Assembly (NCBI GenBank): GCA_964020975.1
Contig: OZ026618.1
Span: 38,127,890 to 38,191,889 of the forward strand
DNA length: 64,000 nucleotides
Reading direction: 5' to 3'
Source: Hermodice carunculata
Taxonomy: Eukaryota; Annelida; Polychaeta; Eunicida; Amphinomidae
Shown in pieces: positions 62,201 through 62,859 of this stretch (positions are counted from its first letter, which is position 1; every line of letters starts with the position of its first letter). The notes beneath the pieces were generated by a model. That model was not told the DNA's origin, made no database searches, and saw only the letters and a program-made list of their open reading frames with translations. The position numbers were made by a program, and so were the translations under genes.

Positions 62201-62859
62201 GCTGCGTCATCGATCTCTCCCTCCGTTTCTTATCCAAAAACCTCTTTGCACCAACAGATTTCTTTTTCTCTGTACTCTCCCCCTCCACAGTTGACGTTTT
62301 TTCGAGCTGTTTAAACATGGTCATTTTTTCGGAGAGACTCAGTTTTGACATATCGTCCTCTGGTACATCCATCTCCATCGTCATTTGCTGCATCTTTTCA
62401 ACTTTGTCAGGTTTAGCATCTGTAATTTCCCGGTAATTTATCTCCACAAGTCGATCAAATTCCTCCTCACTGTCATCTTTTGTATTTTCTGGCGTTTCCT
62501 CAATTGTTTTCTCAACTGGAGCGGCTGACATTGAGGCTGCTTTCTTACGTTGTGCATTTAATTTCCTTCGAGACCACGACGGGCATTTTATGCCCAATGG
62601 AGTGGTTTTTGAAATGGGTTCAAGTTCAGGAATATCTCCTAAATCCTGGAGTGTGATAGGCATAGTTTTATATCGTGGAGCATGACGACGATCGCGTAAC
62701 TTTACCCGGTGGAAGGGCTGCGGAAATGTGTCACATCCTTTTGTCTTTTTGCTGGTTATAGGTGGCACTTTGGCCTTTGATTGTTCCTCTTGTAACTTTA
62801 GCATAGCTGTAGTGGCCTTCCTCATAATCTCGGATCGGAAAATCATGACTGAATCCAAC
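1766..62859 (-). CDS. SVIL: Supervillin gene, 20 coding exons in window, incomplete at both ends
   Basis: Spliced minus-strand gene of 4426 coding nt (one leading base plus 1475 codons). Seen: 20 exons, all GT-AG, all junction phases compatible, no stop after splicing. Compared from memory with human SVIL, the diagnostic blocks are [79 protein letters not shown] and [10 protein letters not shown]. These occur in the same order as in supervillin, and the N-terminal blocks are absent from villin and gelsolin. Known of the family: supervillin is a peripheral membrane scaffold that binds F-actin and myosin II, acts in contractility, podosomes, cell spreading and cytokinesis, and carries gelsolin-like repeats plus a villin-type headpiece. 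Window residues 1-275 are exon 1, the disordered scaffold runs to about 1020, and three gelsolin-like repeats follow to 1475. The last gelsolin repeats and headpiece would lie left of 1766, and the N-terminus right of 62859. The span is over 61 kb because of repeat-filled introns. Confidence 0.95.
2216..2385 (-). CDS. SVIL: SVIL exon 19: third gelsolin-like repeat, first half
   Basis: 170 nt, 56 complete codons. Acceptor ATGTGTTGCAG, donor G|GTAAAG. Reads [56 protein letters not shown]. Human has [20 protein letters not shown] and QFHEGDAYVVKWKFMVS. Confidence 0.97.
2386..3410. other. SVIL intron 18 with an unexplained long plus-strand reading frame
   Basis: A 162-codon ATG-initiated frame runs 2848-3336 on the plus strand, antisense to SVIL. 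Its protein (for example [20 protein letters not shown] and [14 protein letters not shown]) matches no family I recognise, and no splice or promoter signals point to a nested gene. It may be chance, a decayed transposon piece or a conserved antisense exon. The stretch is less AT-rich than the flanking intron. Confidence 0.35.
3411..3523 (-). CDS. SVIL: SVIL exon 18: NVGRG block before third gelsolin-like repeat
   Basis: 113 nt, 37 codons plus two bases. Acceptor GACTTTGCAG, donor TG|GTACGT. Reads [37 protein letters not shown], with Trp completed in the next exon. Human has VKAYDVTRMVSMPQ and LDGVNVGRGYG in the same place. Confidence 0.93.
3800..3983 (-). mobile_element. TTAA-bounded MITE, family A (partial, reversed)
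   Basis: Reverse-oriented family A sequence: ACCTTTCATTCAAGTACCAG, GTCAACAGCTTTCCTTGGCA, then GTTGACTCAGTC and GTGGCACTGAGATGGCTAA at the end. The outer left end is worn away. Confidence 0.7.
4020..4270 (+). mobile_element. TTAA-bounded MITE, family A, full-length (251 bp)
   Basis: Starts TTAACTCTTCAAGTGCCA and ends TGGCACTGAAAGAGTTAA, so about 18-bp terminal inverted repeats including TTAA. The inner palindrome is GTCAACAGCTTTTCTCGGCA facing TGCCAAAAAAAGCTGTTGAC. There is no coding capacity. TTAA target use and CTCTTT-type ends suggest a piggyBac-like transposase moved it; the transposase is not in the window. Confidence 0.85.
5081..5250 (-). CDS. SVIL: SVIL exon 17: RPDWALFGK block
   Basis: 170 nt, 56 complete codons. 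Acceptor TGATATTCAG, donor AAG|GTATTT. Reads [56 protein letters not shown], matching human [27 protein letters not shown]. Confidence 0.97.
5251..6344. other. SVIL intron 16 with dispersed AGGTCA-bearing repeat
   Basis: About 5850-6030 is a copy of a dispersed repeat also present at about 48345-48535. It contains ACATGGGTCC, AAATGAGGTCAAGGTCACC, TAATCAGGTCA and GCTTGCAAG in the same order. The rest of the intron shows nothing notable. Confidence 0.6.
6345..6501 (-). CDS. SVIL: SVIL exon 16: second gelsolin-like repeat core
   Basis: 157 nt, 52 codons plus one base. Acceptor TTCAAACAG, donor A|GTAAGC. Encodes [52 protein letters not shown]. Human has [20 protein letters not shown] and CDINPLDPGE; the match is almost residue for residue. 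Confidence 0.98.
6502..7342. other. SVIL intron 15: unique AT-rich DNA
   Basis: Contains a short TG/TA-rich simple stretch (about 6897-6965) and T-rich tracts. No element or gene recognised. Confidence 0.5.
7343..7488 (-). CDS. SVIL: SVIL exon 15: linker into second gelsolin-like repeat
   Basis: 146 nt, 48 complete codons. Acceptor GTTGTTACAG, donor AAG|GTACCC (non-consensus after GTA). Reads [48 protein letters not shown], matching human DELYEAAIIETNCIYRL and LVPDDDYWGKIPK. Confidence 0.95.
7553..7730 (+). mobile_element. TACAGTGAAACC-ended MITE (mariner/pogo-like), 178 bp
   Basis: Left end TACAGTGAAACCTCGTTATA; right end, reverse-complemented, TACAGTGAAAACTCTTTATA. TA lies at both tips. 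Inner ATAATGACAC and GTGTCATTAT strengthen the inverted repeat. Ends like these and a TA target are typical of Tc1/mariner/pogo-type elements; no transposase is present. Confidence 0.75.
7855..7925 (+). repeat. AAC/AAT trinucleotide microsatellite
   Basis: About 15 AAC units flanked by AAT units. Its triplet nature keeps frames open on both strands as poly-Asn or poly-Leu, which are not genes. Confidence 0.95.
7998..8213 (+). mobile_element. TTAA-bounded MITE, diverged (216 bp)
   Basis: Ends TTAACCCTTAAAGCACTAAT and ATTAGCACTCATAGGGTTAA form terminal inverted repeats. The inner GGCATGCTGGTATTTG links it to family A, but the central palindrome is lost. Confidence 0.7.
8419..8512 (+). repeat. 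21-bp tandem repeat, about 4.5 copies
   Basis: Unit AGTGAYCTAGATATTTATCCT repeated with C/T alternation in the fifth to sixth position (GACCTAG and GATCTAG). Confidence 0.95.
9147..9454 (+). repeat. 22-bp minisatellite, about 14 copies
   Basis: Unit CTGTGTTACAATGGACTGAG plus CA, very homogeneous; variants are AACGG and AACAG for AATGG. High identity suggests recent expansion. Confidence 0.95.
9894..10041 (-). CDS. SVIL: SVIL exon 14: end of first gelsolin-like repeat and linker
   Basis: 148 nt, 49 codons plus one base. Acceptor TTGTGACAG, donor G|GTGAGA. Reads [49 protein letters not shown]. Matches human [20 protein letters not shown] and DFWKLLGG. No continuous reading frame of this exon starts with ATG, so it is easy to miss; homology and splice phase define it. 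Confidence 0.95.
10223..10442 (+). repeat. Perfect 110-bp tandem duplication
   Basis: Two copies, 10223-10332 and 10333-10442, starting GATTTAAACATCACCCTGGC, with no difference seen by eye. Lies in the 690-bp intron between exons 14 and 13; splice sites are not included. Confidence 0.95.
10732..10868 (-). CDS. SVIL: SVIL exon 13: first gelsolin-like repeat core
   Basis: 137 nt, 45 complete codons. Acceptor ATTCTGTAG, donor AAG|GTACGT. Reads [45 protein letters not shown]. The SGDCFLL...WLGE...ERAK pattern is the gelsolin-repeat fold; human has NSGDCFLLL...WVGEFANVIEKAK. Confidence 0.97.
10869..12362. other. SVIL intron 12: minisatellite plus unique DNA
   Basis: Half of the intron is the 43-bp minisatellite at about 11028-11625. 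The remainder (11630-12362) shows no recognised element. Confidence 0.6.
11028..11625 (+). repeat. 43-bp minisatellite, about 14 copies
   Basis: Unit begins GGTGCTTCATTGGAGGGCAC and continues TTTATGGCTATAAGGCCCGA plus TAT. Copies differ by a few bases (GGTACC for GGCACT, GGCGCTTC for GGTGCTTC). The period is not a multiple of three and no reading frame persists. Confidence 0.95.
12363..12533 (-). CDS. SVIL: SVIL exon 12: [10 protein letters not shown] and start of first gelsolin-like repeat
   Basis: 171 nt, 56 complete codons. Acceptor GTATTTCAG, donor [24 protein letters not shown] matches human LAGLASKENFSNV. It is followed by a Ser/Gly spacer and [14 protein letters not shown], the opening strand of the first gelsolin-like repeat (human VPYKRLMLLQIKG). 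Confidence 0.96.
12731..12975 (+). mobile_element. TTAA-bounded MITE, family B, full-length (245 bp)
   Basis: Perfect 15-bp terminal inverted repeats TTAACCCTTTCCCCC / GGGGGAAAGGGTTAA. The inner palindrome GTCAACAACTTTCCTTGGCA faces TGCCAAGGAAAGTTGTTGAC, the same core as family A, but the right half differs (CAGTCGAAAT, CCAGCCAGTTTTGGCCGGTT). Confidence 0.88.
13066..13229 (-). CDS. SVIL: SVIL exon 11: [13 protein letters not shown] signature
   Basis: 164 nt, 54 complete codons. Acceptor TACTTTCAG, donor A|GTGAGC. Encodes [16 protein letters not shown], then [20 protein letters not shown] and [17 protein letters not shown]. This is nearly the same as human [20 protein letters not shown] and is the strongest supervillin signature outside the gelsolin repeats. 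Confidence 0.97.
13230..14208. other. SVIL intron 10: no element recognised
   Basis: AT-rich, with one T-rich tract near 13900. I see nothing further in it. Confidence 0.5.
14209..14407 (-). CDS. SVIL: SVIL exon 10: [11 protein letters not shown] block
   Basis: 199 nt, 65 complete codons. Acceptor TTAATTTTAG, donor AT|GTAAGT. After an acidic [17 protein letters not shown] it has [12 protein letters not shown] and [15 protein letters not shown], matching human PDDDETFAKFYRS and MDEDFDVIFDPY. Confidence 0.95.
14755..14836 (+). mobile_element. Family C hairpin core fragment
   Basis: Contains CAGTGGTTTTGGTTTTGTCT, AGCAAGTCATG, GGGCAGCTG and CATGACTTGGCAGGCAATGC, the arms of the family C hairpin. 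It abuts the family A element that starts at 14836. Confidence 0.65.
14836..15387 (+). mobile_element. TTAA-bounded MITE, family A, split by a nested element
   Basis: Left end TTAACTCTTTCAGTGCCA, body to 15019. It is interrupted by a 296-bp insert, then resumes at 15316 (TTATAATTAAGAGCAG) and ends TTGGCACTGAGAGAGTTAG. The uninterrupted copy at 1030 shows what the joined site looks like. Confidence 0.85.
15020..15315. mobile_element. Nested CTAGGTT-ended element with 6-bp target duplication
   Basis: Starts CTAGGTTGGCGCTAG; the reverse complement of its end is CTAGGTTAGCCCTAG. CCATTA flanks both sides (15014-15019 and 15316-15321) as a target-site duplication. The interior repeats TAGTAGCCA/TGGCTACT-type words. 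No coding capacity; superfamily not assigned. Confidence 0.82.
16368..16475 (-). CDS. SVIL: SVIL exon 9: SSPTFPIKP linker
   Basis: 108 nt, 35 complete codons. Acceptor TGTGTTACAG, donor A|GTAAGT. Encodes [20 protein letters not shown] then [15 protein letters not shown]. It occupies the position of the human Ser/Pro/Thr linker (ASPTAITPVASPICSK) after the FTVAG block. Phase is consistent on both sides. Confidence 0.87.
16476..19244. other. SVIL intron 8: one decayed MITE, otherwise unassigned
   Basis: A family B remnant lies at 17085-17325. Around 18675-18800 is a GTCAAGACAGG/CAAGACAGGGTTCCC repeat-like stretch resembling other promoterless dispersed repeats. The rest is AT-rich DNA without recognised features. 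Confidence 0.5.
17085..17325 (+). mobile_element. TTAA MITE, family B, decayed
   Basis: Has AACCCTTTCCTGG at the left, the core GAGTCAACAGCTTTCCTTGG and GCCAAGGAAAGCTGTTGACC, and GGTGGAAAGGGTCAA at the right. The flanking TTAA has been lost by mutation. Confidence 0.7.
19245..19316 (-). CDS. SVIL: SVIL exon 8: basic NLS-like segment
   Basis: 72 nt, 23 complete codons. Acceptor TATTTGTAG, donor G|GTAAGT. Encodes [20 protein letters not shown] then IQR. The strongly basic GRKKRTPKK looks like a nuclear localisation signal; human supervillin is reported to carry functional NLSs. No direct human match is recalled, but phases on both sides fit. Confidence 0.85.
20096..20349 (-). mobile_element. 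TTAA MITE, family B-like, reversed; shares a TTAA with its neighbour
   Basis: Ends TTAACTCTTTCCTGCTC and GAAATGGTTAA. The inner GCCAAGGAAAGCTACTGACT and reversed body place it with families A/B. Its right TTAA (20346-20349) is also the left TTAA of the next element. Confidence 0.75.
20346..20792 (+). mobile_element. TTAA MITE, family B, carrying a nested family C element
   Basis: Left TTAA 20346, core GTCAACAGCTTACCTTGG, family B body to GACTGGTT. A nested family C element (20527-20778) interrupts it; the host resumes CAGGGAAAGGTTAA. Uninterrupted copies (46512-46750) read GGTTTAAGTGGGAAAGGGTTAA here, so the insertion used the TTAA. Confidence 0.82.
20527..20778 (-). mobile_element. TTAA MITE, family C, nested, with long hairpin
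   Basis: Ends TTACCTCAGTCCATAC and GGTATGGAATGAGTTAA. The core hairpin at 20561-20653 (GTCAGTGGTTCTGACACTGT facing its complement) is followed by TTGGTACTTGAATGAAAG. Same family as 44266-44523, opposite orientation. Confidence 0.85.
20922..21127 (-). CDS. SVIL: SVIL exon 7: paired EGW(K)xRV repeats
   Basis: 206 nt, 68 complete codons. Acceptor TGTCTCCAG, donor G|GTATTG. Two similar helical units occur: [20 protein letters not shown] and [19 protein letters not shown], then [13 protein letters not shown]. Human supervillin has ERLALLKKSGEEDWRNRL and later REEAWKTRGRG with QFTVAGRMVKKGL, so order and spacing agree. This lies in the actin-binding part of the family's N-terminal half. Confidence 0.95.
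21140..21400 (+). repeat. Degenerate minisatellite, unit about 45 bp
   Basis: Repeats of ACCACATACAGTAGTCCC then TTCTTATAAGGCC, with C-rich spacers, five or six copies. Similar words recur at 47350-47470 (CAGTGGTCCCCCCTCTTATA), so the unit may derive from a dispersed element. It lies 13 bp from the exon 7 acceptor. Confidence 0.8.
22265..23039. mobile_element. TTAA MITE, family C, enlarged by an internal minisatellite (775 bp)
   Basis: Ends TTAACTCATTCTGTCC and GGTATGGAATGAGTTAA match family C. At the hairpin position the arm word GCCTGACAAGTCATGC has expanded into a 24-bp tandem array (22385-22620). Confidence 0.75.
22385..22620 (+). repeat. 24-bp minisatellite, about 10 copies
   Basis: Unit ATTGCCTGACAAGTCATGCT plus TTGC. 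Because 24 is divisible by three, both strands carry long open frames (LTSHALHC and KHDLSGNA type) that are repeat artefacts. Confidence 0.93.
23729..23905 (-). CDS. SVIL: SVIL exon 6: TQPI/TQPIT modules
   Basis: 177 nt, 58 complete codons. Acceptor TTATTTTAG, donor AG|GTATGA. Contains [12 protein letters not shown], then [12 protein letters not shown] and [17 protein letters not shown]. The two TQPI copies match the TQP(I/V)T module of exons 1-3. It ends GSTIANR, with Arg completed by the next exon. Confidence 0.9.
23993..24117 (+). mobile_element. TACAGTGAAACC-ended MITE, second copy
   Basis: Right end, reverse-complemented, TACAGTGAAACCTCGTTATA; left end is degenerate (GCAGTATCCACC). The inner CGACACTCAGATATCTGACA matches the copy at 7553. 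Confidence 0.7.
25099..25261 (+). mobile_element. CAGGGCTGTCCAACTG-ended MITE with GTTCCA duplication
   Basis: Starts CAGGGCTGTCCAACTG; the reverse-complemented end is CAGTGCTGTCCAGCTG. GTTCCA occurs on both sides. The interior has GCTACA words and AAGTGGAAAAAATGCTACAA, shared with the copy at 30704. CAGnG...tips recall hAT elements, but the apparent 5-6 bp duplication does not fit the usual 8 bp. Confidence 0.75.
27340..27525 (+). mobile_element. TTAA MITE, family B remnant
   Basis: GAGGAAAGATGTTAACCCGG core arm, CAGTTTTGGCCACTTT and GGGGGGAAAAAAGTTAA right end. Left half missing. It ends 93 bp from the exon 5 donor. Confidence 0.6.
27618..27710 (-). CDS. SVIL: SVIL exon 5: small exon with KRVRF motif
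   Basis: 93 nt: one base, 30 codons, two bases. Donor GA|GTAAGT is strong. The acceptor GGGTTCAG is weak, but it is the only nearby AG that keeps the frame with exon 4, and the 3' junction gives KKFKE-FHTQ in frame. Reads [20 protein letters not shown] then [15 protein letters not shown] fits the RVxF consensus for PP1 binding; PARKRVR could also serve as a nuclear signal. Because the exon opens with ATG and its acceptor is weak, it could instead be an alternative first exon. Confidence 0.8.
29012..30525. mobile_element. Non-coding element with TGTCCCCCGCCAC ends, about 1.5 kb
   Basis: Left end TGTCCCCCGCCACAA; right end GGTGGCGGGGGACA is its inverted copy. Inside are tandem-like diverged segments sharing CACCAAGTTT, TTTCAGCTTAATCTGAGTGA, GAATTAGCATTAGAATGC and TAATCAATAGGAAAGCTGCA, and near the right end GGACGGACGGACGG followed by AGGCCCCCTATTC. 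No long reading frame. It resembles dispersed repeats typical of marine invertebrate genomes; superfamily unknown. Confidence 0.7.
30647..31045 (-). mobile_element. TTAA-family A remnant interrupted by a nested MITE
   Basis: ACTCTCTCAGTGCCCACTGT at the left, then family A body split by the element at 30704-30852, resuming CTGCTCTGAATTATG, CACTTTCATTAAAGTGGGCA and GTCAACAGCTTTCCTCCACC. The intact order appears at 37255-37300 (AAACTGCTCTAAATTATCG). Confidence 0.75.
30704..30852 (+). mobile_element. CAGGGCTGTCCAATTG-ended MITE nested in a family A element
   Basis: Same family as 25099-25261. CTGCT lies on both sides (30699-30703 and 30853-30857). Ends CAGGGCTGTCCAATTG and CAACTGAAAATC-type complement. 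Confidence 0.78.
31850..32590. repeat. Second, partial copy of the 1.5-kb dispersed repeat
   Basis: Shares AGATTTGCCCC, CACCCAAGGTACATTGCC, AAGCATTAGAATGCCC, TAATCAATAGGAAAGCTGCA and TTTCAGCTTAATCTGAGTGA in the same order with the element at 29012-30525; both terminal TGTCCCCCGCC ends are missing. Confidence 0.75.
33240..34089 (-). CDS. SVIL: SVIL exon 4: tandem GILK/SILK repeat exon
   Basis: 850 nt, 282 complete codons. Acceptor CTGTTTCCAG, donor AG|GTGAGT. The N-terminal 240 residues are a repeat array with eleven exact [GS]ILK sequences (one with its Gly split across the exon junction), two GVLR and one TVLK, spaced about 8-30 residues. They usually sit in the context E-T-[RK]-[GS]-I-L-K-[QK]. 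One block of about 29 residues, KQSPP(H/Q)GVLRKDSL to SILKK(E/D)S, is duplicated in tandem. A Thr/Val/Ser-rich stretch ([16 protein letters not shown]) and a basic tail ([14 protein letters not shown]) follow. [GS]IL[KR] is the known SILK docking motif for PP1. Human SVIL has, as I recall, one SILK in the matching region. Confidence 0.93.
35172..35300 (+). repeat. AAGT/AAAT/TTAA tetranucleotide microsatellite
   Basis: AAGT units lead into a long run of AAAT, then about seven TTAA units, then AAAT again, all on a 4-bp period. Confidence 0.97.
37845..38440 (+). repeat. About 177-bp tandem repeat, three diverged copies, with a GGACAGACGGAC tail
   Basis: Markers such as GCTGGTTTT(C/A), CTGGTCCAT, GCATCTCTGA(T/C)AAAAATT and TCATA(A)-TTTAAAAATAAT recur with spacing about 177 bp. 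After the third copy comes GGCTGGCCGGACAGACGGAC (to about 38465), as in the element at 29012. Probably the internal array of a related dispersed repeat that runs from about 37730. Confidence 0.8.
38618..38855 (-). CDS. SVIL: SVIL exon 3: PVTSEEV linker
   Basis: 238 nt, 79 codons plus one base (G). It begins [19 protein letters not shown], completing the TQPVT module from the previous exon (human TQPVTLGEV). A Ser/Gly/Lys-rich acidic tail ([20 protein letters not shown]) ends in HKG, whose Gly codon is finished by the first bases of the SILK exon. Acceptor ATCTTGCAG, donor G|GTATGT. The acceptor lies in a 68-bp tandem duplication (see findings). Confidence 0.88.
38851..38986 (+). repeat. 68-bp tandem duplication spanning the exon 3 acceptor
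   Basis: Units 38851-38918 and 38919-38986 both begin ACCGGCTG(C/T)AAGATTAA. The first contains the true minus-strand acceptor (38856-38857); the second contains a matching ATCTTACAG. Confidence 0.95.
39658..39725 (+). repeat. About 32-bp tandem duplication
   Basis: AATCCTATGACCCTAATGTC then T(T/G)GGACAAGTGA occurs twice in a row with a single base difference, followed by further GACAAGT words. Confidence 0.9.
44266..44523 (+). mobile_element. TTAA MITE, family C, full-length, with 42-bp hairpin arms (258 bp)
   Basis: Ends TTAACTCATTCCATACCA and ACTATGGAATGAGTTAA, partly inverted. The hairpin arms 44398-44439 and 44449-44490 pair over 42 bp with one mismatch around a 9-bp loop; arm words are GTCAGTGGTTCTGGCACTGC and AAGTCATGCTGCAGCTG. 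A family A/B remnant abuts at its left TTAA (about 44152-44269). Confidence 0.88.
44557..44790 (+). mobile_element. Family C relative, decayed
   Basis: Begins CTCTTTCAGTGCTC and contains TGCCTGCTAGGTTATG, GGCATGACTTGCCAGGCAAT and GAAAGAGCTCTTTAAGTGAG. Ends GGTTAGGAAAGTGTTAA; hairpin arms are imperfect. Confidence 0.65.
45050..45245 (+). mobile_element. TTAA-family remnant
   Basis: AAGGGTTAATGGCCC then GAGTCAACAGCTTTCACTGG and CCAACAAAAGCTGTTGAGT; the body beyond the palindrome is poorly conserved. Confidence 0.55.
46512..46750 (+). mobile_element. TTAA MITE, family B, full-length (239 bp)
   Basis: TTAACCCTGTCCCCTTG left and GTGGGAAAGGGTTAA right ends. The palindrome GTCAACAGCTTTCCTCAGCA faces TGCCGAGGAAAGCTGTTGAC, with the 4-bp flanks also pairing (GGGTTGGGTA / TGCCCAACCC). 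Confidence 0.85.
48068..48115 (+). repeat. GGT/GGC trinucleotide, G-run tract
   Basis: About ten GGTGGT units ending in a run of nine G. Capable in principle of G-quadruplex formation on the plus strand, the non-template strand being the minus for SVIL. Confidence 0.85.
48345..48535 (+). repeat. Dispersed repeat with inverted and direct AGGTCA words
   Basis: Contains TGACCTTGAAAATGAGGTCA followed by AGGTCACC, and later CAGGTCA. Matches 5850-6030 in order and spacing. Inverted and direct AGGTCA half-sites are the known binding words of nuclear receptors; binding here is not shown. Confidence 0.7.
49926..50172 (+). mobile_element. TTAA MITE, family A, full-length (247 bp)
   Basis: Ends TTAACTCTTTAAGTGCCA and TGGCACTGAAAGAGTTAA. 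Palindrome GTCAACAGCTTCTCTTGGTG, CGCATTGGGC / GCCCAATGTGTG, ACAAGCTGTTGAC. Nearly collinear with 4020-4270, so it is a relatively young copy. Confidence 0.88.
50180..50960 (+). repeat. Dispersed repeat related to 8255-9120
   Basis: Both regions open with a GCTGACCCAAAAG / GAGCAACCCAAAATG-like line rich in GAGCTGAGC words and then carry CACCAAGTTT, GCCACCTAG(C) and AAAATTCATTTTAAA-type stretches. No coding frame. Confidence 0.5.
53491..53526 (-). repeat. Short interstitial telomere-like tract
   Basis: TTTAACCCTAACCCTACC then TAACCCTAACCCTGACCC: about five CCCTAA units (TTAGGG on the minus strand), one unit shortened. Confidence 0.85.
54916..55190 (+). repeat. About 60-bp minisatellite, five diverged copies
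   Basis: Marker words AAGCTTTGCA, GGCCA(C/T)GCCCC(G/A)CCC, AAAACGGTTCCTG and TTTACAAGGATAAA recur every 55-65 bp. Confidence 0.85.
55894..56141 (+). mobile_element. TTAA MITE, family A, full-length; abuts the next copy
   Basis: Starts TTAACTCTTTAAGTCCCA; palindrome CCAACAGCTTTTCTCGGCAC / GCTGAGAAAAGCTGTTGAC; ends TGGTACTGAAACAGTTAG, where the final TTAG is also the start of the copy at 56138. Confidence 0.85.
56138..56333 (+). mobile_element. TTAA MITE, family A, shortened copy
   Basis: Starts TTAGCCCTTTCACTCTCA, lost one arm of the palindrome (only GGACGGCTGTTGACCC remains), then GGAACTATAAGTATGCTGGT, GAATATAGCATCTTCATTAT and TTGGCATTGAAAGACTTAA. Confidence 0.8.
58371..58520 (+). repeat. 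CAGTGAAACCTGTCTCGTGA-headed dispersed repeat
   Basis: Opens CACAGTGAAACCTGTCTCGT and contains three GAGA(G/C)AC(C/T) words (AGAGACTGCAC, AGAGACCACC, GAGAGACTCCGG). Related words occur at 53613-53800 and 47440-47620. Probably a mobile-element fragment; family not assigned. Confidence 0.5.
59483..59609 (-). CDS. SVIL: SVIL exon 2: LSLAEKM motif
   Basis: 127 nt, 42 codons plus one base that completes Lys from the previous exon. Acceptor TTTCTTTCAG, donor CAG|GTAAGT. Reads [20 protein letters not shown], then a basic [14 protein letters not shown]. Human supervillin has LSLAEKMALFNKL followed by RYQTQPVTLGEV, so this is a clear orthologous block. It ends in phase 0 after TQ, and the next exon begins PVT. 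Confidence 0.95.
60387..60624 (-). mobile_element. TTAA MITE, family A, full-length, reversed (238 bp)
   Basis: Starts TTAACTCTTTCAGCGCCA and ends GGCACTTAGAGAGTTAA. Inside, reversed body ACCTTTCATTCAAGTACCAG and palindrome AACAGCTTTTCTCGGTGCGC / GTGTGCTAAGAAAAGCTGTT. Its right TTAA is shared with a family B piece. Confidence 0.85.
60621..60818 (+). mobile_element. TTAA MITE, family B remnant sharing a TTAA
   Basis: TTAATCCTTCTGTCAACAAC, GGTGTGGGTTGGGTG, GGAAAGCTGTTGACATGGGT and GCATCAGCTGGCTCGGAAAA then GGTTAA. Follows 60387-60624 with no gap. Confidence 0.7.
61336..61550 (+). mobile_element. TTAA-family A remnant
   Basis: TTAACCCATAAAATGCTGAT, GAGTCAAGAGCTTTCCTCGT, GGTAACTGTTGACAAAG and GCTTGCTGGTATTTGAATGA. 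Right end not clear. Confidence 0.6.
62035..62859 (-). CDS. SVIL: SVIL exon 1 of window: N-terminal disordered region, first LSLSEKM module
   Basis: 825 nt: one base completing the previous codon, 274 codons, then two bases. The acceptor is a good pyrimidine-TTTGCAG and the donor is AA|GTAAGA. The first codon is TTG, not a start, so either this is an internal exon with the true N-terminus upstream, or translation begins at the Met five codons in (MIFRSEIM). Charged, low-complexity protein. It has a PITLQDLGD block near residue 68, a KLSLSEKM motif near residue 171 and a basic stretch ([12 protein letters not shown]) followed by [10 protein letters not shown], the same module found again in the next two exons. 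It ends in an acidic run. In human supervillin the N-terminal region binds myosin II; here that is inference. Confidence 0.9.
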
